9,034 bases of DNA from JAGHEK01 sp044426235. GTDB taxonomy: Bacteria > Bacillota > Clostridia > Peptostreptococcales > Peptostreptococcaceae. Within the stretch, counting starts at the first letter, position 1, and each line of letters starts with the position of its first letter. The notes beneath the pieces were generated by a model, which saw nothing but the letters and a program-made list of their open reading frames with translations, made no database searches and was not told where the DNA came from. The DNA lies in contig JAWXUS010000041.1 of assembly GCA_044426235.1 (NCBI GenBank), positions 1 to 9,034 of the forward strand, in the 5' to 3' direction. This document shows, one piece after another, positions 4,241-9,034 of the stretch. The translations under genes were made by a program, and so were the position numbers.

Positions 4241-5875
4241 ATGAATAATAATTACGATAATATGTACGATATGATTATTGTTGGTGGAGGTCCTGCTGGA
4301 TTATCTGCTGCAATTTATATGGCAAGAGCTAAGTATAAAACTTTAGTAATAGAAAAAGAAAAGTTCGGTGGACAAATAACTATAACTTCTGAGGTAGTTA
4401 ATTACCCAGGAATATTTAATACTAGTGGTGCTGAATTAACAGATAATATGCAAAAACAAGCAGAGCATTTTGGTGCTGAATTTAAATTATCAGAAGTTTT
4501 AGAAATGGATTTATCTCAAGATATAAAAACAATTAAAACTACATCTGGTGAATATAAATCTCTTGGAGTTATATTAGCACTTGGTGCATCTCCTAGAAAA
4601 GTTGGTTTTGAAGGAGAAGAAGAATTTGCAGGTCGTGGTGTTGCTTATTGTGCAACTTGCGATGGTGAATTCTTTAACAATATGCCAATTTACGTTGTTG
4701 GTGGAGGTTTTGCAGCTGTTGAAGAGAGTATTTTCTTAACAAAATATGCATCAAATATTGAAATGATAGTTCGTGGAGAAGAATTTAGTTGTGCTAAGAG
4801 TATTTCAGATGAATTAAACCACGAATCTAAAATTTCTGTTAACTTTAATACTGAAGTAGTTTCAGTTTCTGGTGAAAATTCTTTAAATAAAATAGTTTTA
4901 AGAGATAAATTAACTGGAGAAATTACAGAGAAAAATTATGATAAAGGTTTTGGAGTTTTTGTATTTGCAGGATATATTCCAAATACTTCTTGGCTTTCAA
5001 GCGATGTAGAACTTCACAAAGGCTACATAGTTACTGATGAGAAAAAACAAACTAATATTCCTGGTGTATATGGTGCTGGAGATGTTTGTATAAAAGATTT
5101 AAGACAAGTAGTAACAGCAGTATCTGATGGAGCTACAGCTGCAACTTGTGCAGAAAAATATATATCATCAATTCGTTCAAAATTAAATATACCTGTATTT
5201 GAAGTTACTCAAAAAGAAGTTCAAAATAATGCTCCAAAAGCACATACTAATTCATCTAATGATGTTTCAGATAAATTTATTGATGATGATATGAAAGCTC
5301 AACTTGCACCTATTTTTGATAAATTTAGTTCAAAAGTAATTATAAATGCAGTTCTTGATAACTCTGAATTAGGTAATGAATTAAAAGGATTTATGGAAGA
5401 ACTAAAAACGCTTAATAATAAAGTTCAATGTAGAATTTCTACACCTAGTAATAATGAAGTTACTCCATATCTTGAAATACTTCACGAAAATGAAGAAAGT
5501 AGTGGTATAAAATACTTTACAATGCCTGGTGGACATGAATTCAATTCATTCATTCTTGCAATGTATAATGTTGCTGGTCCTGGACGTGAAATTGGAGAAA
5601 GTGATTTAACTAGAATAAAAAATATAAAAGATAAGTTAGATATTAAAGTTTTAATGTCTCTATCTTGTACAATGTGCCCTGAAGTTGTTACTTCAACACA
5701 AAAAATTGCTAGTTTAAACGAAAATATATCAGCTTGTGCTATTGATATAAATCACTTCCAAGAAATAAAAGAAAAATATAATGTAATGAGTGTTCCTTGT
5801 ATGATTATAAATAATGAAAAAGTTCATTTTGGTAAAAAAAATATAACACAAATACTTGATTTATTAGAAAACTAA
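4241..5875 (+). CDS. AhpF-like flavoprotein reductase with thioredoxin-reductase core first and AhpF-type redox domain last
   Basis: Expected role: pass electrons from NAD(P)H through FAD and two disulfides to AhpC. Residues about 8-315 are a thioredoxin-reductase core: FAD-binding GGGPAG (15-20), redox pair C137-A-T-C140 followed by D141, dinucleotide-fold GGGFAA (154-159) and the second FAD motif GAGD (278-281). A hydrophilic linker follows (about 318-350). Residues about 350-544 match the N-terminal domain of classical AhpF: MPGGHEF (428-434), redox pair C476-T-M-C479-P, and a thioredoxin-fold cis-Pro at 519 followed by Cys520. Classical AhpF has these two parts in the opposite order. The NADPH-specific HRRxxxR motif is not seen; the equivalent stretch reads VRGEEFSC (177-184). 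The first ATG is chosen because AAGGAG is 5 bases upstream; Met8 would fit the core better but has no ribosome binding site. I give no symbol because of the non-canonical architecture. Confidence 0.9.
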   Translation: MNNNYDNMYDMIIVGGGPAGLSAAIYMARAKYKTLVIEKEKFGGQITITSEVVNYPGIFNTSGAELTDNMQKQAEHFGAEFKLSEVLEMDLSQDIKTIKTTSGEYKSLGVILALGASPRKVGFEGEEEFAGRGVAYCATCDGEFFNNMPIYVVGGGFAAVEESIFLTKYASNIEMIVRGEEFSCAKSISDELNHESKISVNFNTEVVSVSGENSLNKIVLRDKLTGEITEKNYDKGFGVFVFAGYIPNTSWLSSDVELHKGYIVTDEKKQTNIPGVYGAGDVCIKDLRQVVTAVSDGATAATCAEKYISSIRSKLNIPVFEVTQKEVQNNAPKAHTNSSNDVSDKFIDDDMKAQLAPIFDKFSSKVIINAVLDNSELGNELKGFMEELKTLNNKVQCRISTPSNNEVTPYLEILHENEESSGIKYFTMPGGHEFNSFILAMYNVAGPGREIGESDLTRIKNIKDKLDIKVLMSLSCTMCPEVVTSTQKIASLNENISACAIDINHFQEIKEKYNVMSVPCMIINNEKVHFGKKNITQILDLLEN

Positions 5876-5877
5876 AA

Positions 5878-5907
5878 GAAAACTCCTCTTAAATTAGAGG
5901 AGTTTTT
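5878..5907. terminator. Bidirectional terminator between flavoprotein and helicase genes
   Basis: An 11-bp perfect stem (5879-5889 with 5896-5906; CTCCTCT core) with a six-base loop is followed rightward by U5 (5903-5907), three bases after the flavoprotein stop codon. Leftward it has a TTTTCTTTT tail and overlaps the helicase stop codon (5906-5908). It ends both convergent genes. Confidence 0.88.
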
Positions 5908-8900
5908 ACATTGTAAGCAACTTATTAGTTTTCTTTAAATATCTAGCAGGTATCTTATTATCTAGCTTCCAAATTATATTCATTGGCCTACTTCCTATAT
6001 GACTAACATATTCAGCAGTTCCTAAATAAGTATATGATGATGCTTGTTGCGTAATTTTATCATTTTTAAATTCTCTAACAAAAATAATAATTTTACTACT
6101 TTTATTTATATATCTCTTTCCAGTTACTGAAGTTTCACTGGTTGTACTTTGACTTTGCCAATGGAATAGTACATCATTTATAGAGTAATCATTATACATT
6201 GTAGTTTGCGAATATTCTTTTTCTAATTTATTAAGTGTAATAAATAGTATATCAGTATTCTTATCTTTTATATACTTTACCCCTTCTCTTACTGTAGATG
6301 GCTTCATAAAATCCATTGATACTAATATTTGATCTCTAGTATATGAACAATGTAAATCTAATGGACAATAGAATCCTAAATCTATATTTTTATCTACAAA
6401 ATCTATTTTTTCATAGTTATAAATCAAGATTTCTTTTAATTCTTCACACATATTTTTATTTTCTTTTATCTTATTTATACTTTGAATTAAAGAAGTAAAT
6501 CCACTTTCTTCTAACGGCTTTAAGAAAATTGTGTAATGAATTATATTTAACATTCTATTCTCTATTTCATTAAATTCATTTATATCTTCATCTAAAACTT
6601 TCAATATAAACTTTATTAATCGCCTAGAATTTATACTTATAAATTTAGTAAATGATTTTGTAATTATCTCTTCTAATTCATCATTAAAATTTTCTTTAAC
6701 CTTAGATAATACACATAATCTATAAAAACTACCTCTTTTATAAAATTCCTTTATATCTAAATTATAATAATCTAAGAAATTCTTAAGATTTAAATCCATA
6801 TCTGTATCTTGTTTAAATATTGATATTCTATCGATTAAATTTGATTTTGTATTCGTATAATTTTTTATACTATCTAATATATGTTGTTGTGCTTTCCTTT
6901 CTAGCTTTATATAACAACCTTTTGGTAAATGGACAAAATCATCTTTAATTTCTTTTTCTAAACTTCTATTTTTATCAATAAGTAAAGATTTAAATTTATT
7001 TTCAAAACTATACTTTTTATTACATTGACCTATAAAATCAAGAACAGTTAAGCATTCTTTGTCTTCAGATAATCTAAGTCCACGGCCTAATTGTTGTAAA
7101 AATACTGTTAATGATTCTGTTGGACGTAAAAATAATATTGTATTTACCTCTGGAATATCAACACCTTCATTATATATATCGACTACAAATATAAACTTTA
7201 TTTCTCCATTAACCAATCTTTTCTTTGCACTATACCTTTCTTCATCAGAGGATTTACCTGTAAGATATATGCTTTTAATTCCAAATTTATTAAATGAATC
7301 AGACATAAATTTTGCGTGTTCTATAGAAACACAAAATCCTAATCCATGTACTTTATTTATATCATCTACATATTCTAAAGTCTTATTTGCTATTTCTTTA
7401 GATCTTCTTTCAGATACAGCACCACTCATAGTATAAATATTTGATAATTCATTTTTATCATATCCACCTCTAGACCACTTTAACTCATCTAAATCAATAC
7501 TATCAGTTATACCAAAGTATTGAAATGGACATAATAATTTTCGTTCAATAGCTTCTGGTAATCTTATTTCAGCAGATATTTTATCATTAAAATATGTTAA
7601 AATACTTTTACCGTCCATACGTTCAGGAGTTGCAGTTAAACCTAAAAGTATTTTAGGTTCATAATAATCTAATATTTTCTGATATGTTGGTGATGCTGCA
7701 TGATGAAATTCATCAATAATAATATAATCATAAAAATCAATTGAAGTTTTAGAAGTAAAATCTTTTGAATTAAATGTTTGTATTGATATAAATAAATTAT
7801 CTATTTGACTTGGATTATGTTTACCAACAAATAAATCTCCAAAATTATTATCATTTAATATATGTCGAAAAGTATTTAAACTCTGTTTTAATATTTCCTC
7901 TCTGTGTGCAACAAATAATAGTTTCGAATTTTTATTATCTTTTCTAAACCTTTTATAATCAAATGCCGATATTACAGTTTTACCAGTTCCTGTTGCTGCA
8001 ATTACTAAGTTTTTATACTCACCTTTTATTTCTCTTTGTGCTTTTAATTTATCTAAAATTTCTTGTTGATAAGAATATGGTCTAATATCAAAATTAATAT
8101 TTCCTTCATCAGATACACTTATATATCTTTCATTACATAAAGAAATCCTTAATTTATCAATATCATTTTCAGTATAATCATTAAAATCAACATTATTCCA
8201 ATAACTATTAAATGTTGCACTTATCTTATTAATAATATCTGGCATATCTTGTTTAGTGACTTTTATATTCCATTCAAGCCCACTAGTAAGTGCAGCATTT
8301 GACATATTTGATGAACCAATATACGCAGTTGTAAATCCTGTTTTTCTATTAAAAATATAAGACTTTGCATGAAGCCTAGTAGTTTTAGTATCGTAGCTAA
8401 TCTTTATTTCTGTATTTGATAATTTTCTAAGTTCTTCTATTGCCTTTACATCAGTTGCCCCCATATAAGAAGTTGTTATTATCCTTAATTCTCCACCATT
8501 ACTCGTGAATTTTCTCAATTCATCAATTATTAGACGAAGTCCACTCCATTTTATAAAAGATACTAGCATATATATTTTATCGCATGATAAAATTTCATTT
8601 TTTAACTCTGAAAACATTTGAGGCTCATTTGATGCACCTGTAAAAAGAGAACTCTCCGAAATAGAAGTTTTAGGTCTCAGTATAATTTCTTTTTTATTTA
8701 TCGAATATACTTTATTAGTCTTATCTATACAAGATAATAGTTGTTCTCCTCTATCATCTACTAAAAAATTATTATAAAAATCTTCATCATTTTTATCTTT
8801 AACATTATCAATTATCTTATTTATAAGATCTATTTGACTTGATAAATCTCCACCATTATCAACTATATTAGATAATCTTTTTTCTACAATACTAGATATA

Positions 8901-9034
8901 TATTTAGAAAGTATCTTATGTGCTTCTTCTTTCTCTATATTATCTTTTTCATATATCATATTTTCACTCTTATTTATATCTTCATGTAATTTCTTATTTA
9001 TTACTTGCTCGTATAATCCCTCTTTTAAAATAAC
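5906..9034 (-). CDS. PLD-nuclease / SF2 helicase / DUF3427 protein, 5'-partial at the right edge
   Basis: This is a large multidomain DNA-acting protein. Numbering is from the Met at 8957-8959. Residues about 110-255 form a phospholipase D-like domain with H197-A-K199 and the trailing GSSN (215-218). About 290-640 is a superfamily 2 helicase: motif I ATGTGKT (322-328), Ia AHREEIL (351-357), II DEFH (416-419), III TATPER (442-447), V EGVDIPE (598-604), VI QQLGRGLRL (622-630). The C terminus (about 860-1010) is recognisable DUF3427 by REGVKY (891-896), TTMYNDY (919-925), LFHWQSQSTTS (931-941) and GSRPM (989-993). The frame continues open for 25 more codons to base 9034, encoding a sequence with LKEGLYEQVINKKL that resembles the usual N terminus of this family. 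The true start therefore lies past the window edge, and the ATG at 8959, which has no good ribosome binding site, is internal. Its function is unproven; the architecture suggests ATP-driven DNA cleavage, as in restriction or defence proteins. It is visibly more AT-rich than ahpC. Confidence 0.9.
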   Translation of the reverse strand, partial: VILKEGLYEQVINKKLHEDINKSENMIYEKDNIEKEEAHKILSKYISSIVEKRLSNIVDNGGDLSSQIDLINKIIDNVKDKNDEDFYNNFLVDDRGEQLLSCIDKTNKVYSINKKEIILRPKTSISESSLFTGASNEPQMFSELKNEILSCDKIYMLVSFIKWSGLRLIIDELRKFTSNGGELRIITTSYMGATDVKAIEELRKLSNTEIKISYDTKTTRLHAKSYIFNRKTGFTTAYIGSSNMSNAALTSGLEWNIKVTKQDMPDIINKISATFNSYWNNVDFNDYTENDIDKLRISLCNERYISVSDEGNINFDIRPYSYQQEILDKLKAQREIKGEYKNLVIAATGTGKTVISAFDYKRFRKDNKNSKLLFVAHREEILKQSLNTFRHILNDNNFGDLFVGKHNPSQIDNLFISIQTFNSKDFTSKTSIDFYDYIIIDEFHHAASPTYQKILDYYEPKILLGLTATPERMDGKSILTYFNDKISAEIRLPEAIERKLLCPFQYFGITDSIDLDELKWSRGGYDKNELSNIYTMSGAVSERRSKEIANKTLEYVDDINKVHGLGFCVSIEHAKFMSDSFNKFGIKSIYLTGKSSDEERYSAKKRLVNGEIKFIFVVDIYNEGVDIPEVNTILFLRPTESLTVFLQQLGRGLRLSEDKECLTVLDFIGQCNKKYSFENKFKSLLIDKNRSLEKEIKDDFVHLPKGCYIKLERKAQQHILDSIKNYTNTKSNLIDRISIFKQDTDMDLNLKNFLDYYNLDIKEFYKRGSFYRLCVLSKVKENFNDELEEIITKSFTKFISINSRRLIKFILKVLDEDINEFNEIENRMLNIIHYTIFLKPLEESGFTSLIQSINKIKENKNMCEELKEILIYNYEKIDFVDKNIDLGFYCPLDLHCSYTRDQILVSMDFMKPSTVREGVKYIKDKNTDILFITLNKLEKEYSQTTMYNDYSINDVLFHWQSQSTTSETSVTGKRYINKSSKIIIFVREFKNDKITQQASSYTYLGTAEYVSHIGSRPMNIIWKLDNKIPARYLKKTNKLLTM

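Noticed and set aside
7059..7436. 125-codon rightward frame within the helicase gene
   Set aside because: It is antisense to helicase motifs IV-VI; the composition is that of a reverse-frame shadow.
1..9034. CRISPR arrays, insertion sequences, tRNA or rRNA genes
   Set aside because: No regularly spaced repeats, transposase motifs, terminal inverted repeats, cloverleaf or rRNA sequence could be seen on either strand.

Overview
The window looks like chromosomal DNA from a low-GC Gram-positive anaerobe, most likely in the Clostridia. The evidence is very AT-rich intergenic DNA, strong AAGGAG-type ribosome binding sites, A/T-ending codons, U-tailed hairpin terminators, and protein sequences that read like clostridial versions of their families. 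Peptostreptococcaceae-like is a guess; genus cannot be fixed from sequence alone.

Layout, left to right. (i) At the left edge a strong leftward promoter (77-105) drives a transcript that leaves the window; its leader can form a hairpin. (ii) A 63-codon gene of unknown function (228-419, +) lies behind a promoter that resembles the ahpC promoter. (iii) A palindromic terminator (449-470) is shared with a convergent 39-codon gene (469-588, -). (iv) Leftward genes follow for a membrane-anchored S41/PDZ carboxy-terminal protease (688-1827) and an NCS2 purine permease of the AzgA/PbuG type (1966-3294), each with its own promoter and separated by a strong terminator. (v) A 309-base divergent intergenic region carries the permease promoter and a well-formed ahpC promoter with a Fur/PerR-family-like 7-1-7 operator between -35 and -10. 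(vi) Rightward ahpC (3604-4167) and an AhpF-like flavoprotein (4241-5875) form a peroxide-detoxifying pair, with a possible attenuator hairpin between them. (vii) A bidirectional terminator separates them from a large leftward gene for a PLD-nuclease/SF2-helicase/DUF3427 protein (5906 to beyond 9034). This gene is cut by the right edge, and its reading frame stays open to the last base.

How the genes work together. AhpC reduces peroxides, and the flavoprotein is expected to re-reduce it using NAD(P)H. The flavoprotein is unusual: its AhpF-type redox domain sits after the thioredoxin-reductase core, the reverse of classical AhpF. The 18 bases starting at the -35 of ahpC are nearly repeated (17/18) upstream of the 63-codon gene, which suggests shared peroxide or metal control. 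The protease, the permease and the helicase are separate transcription units with no evident link to peroxide defence. The helicase has an architecture seen in accessory and restriction-like loci, but no partner gene is visible here.
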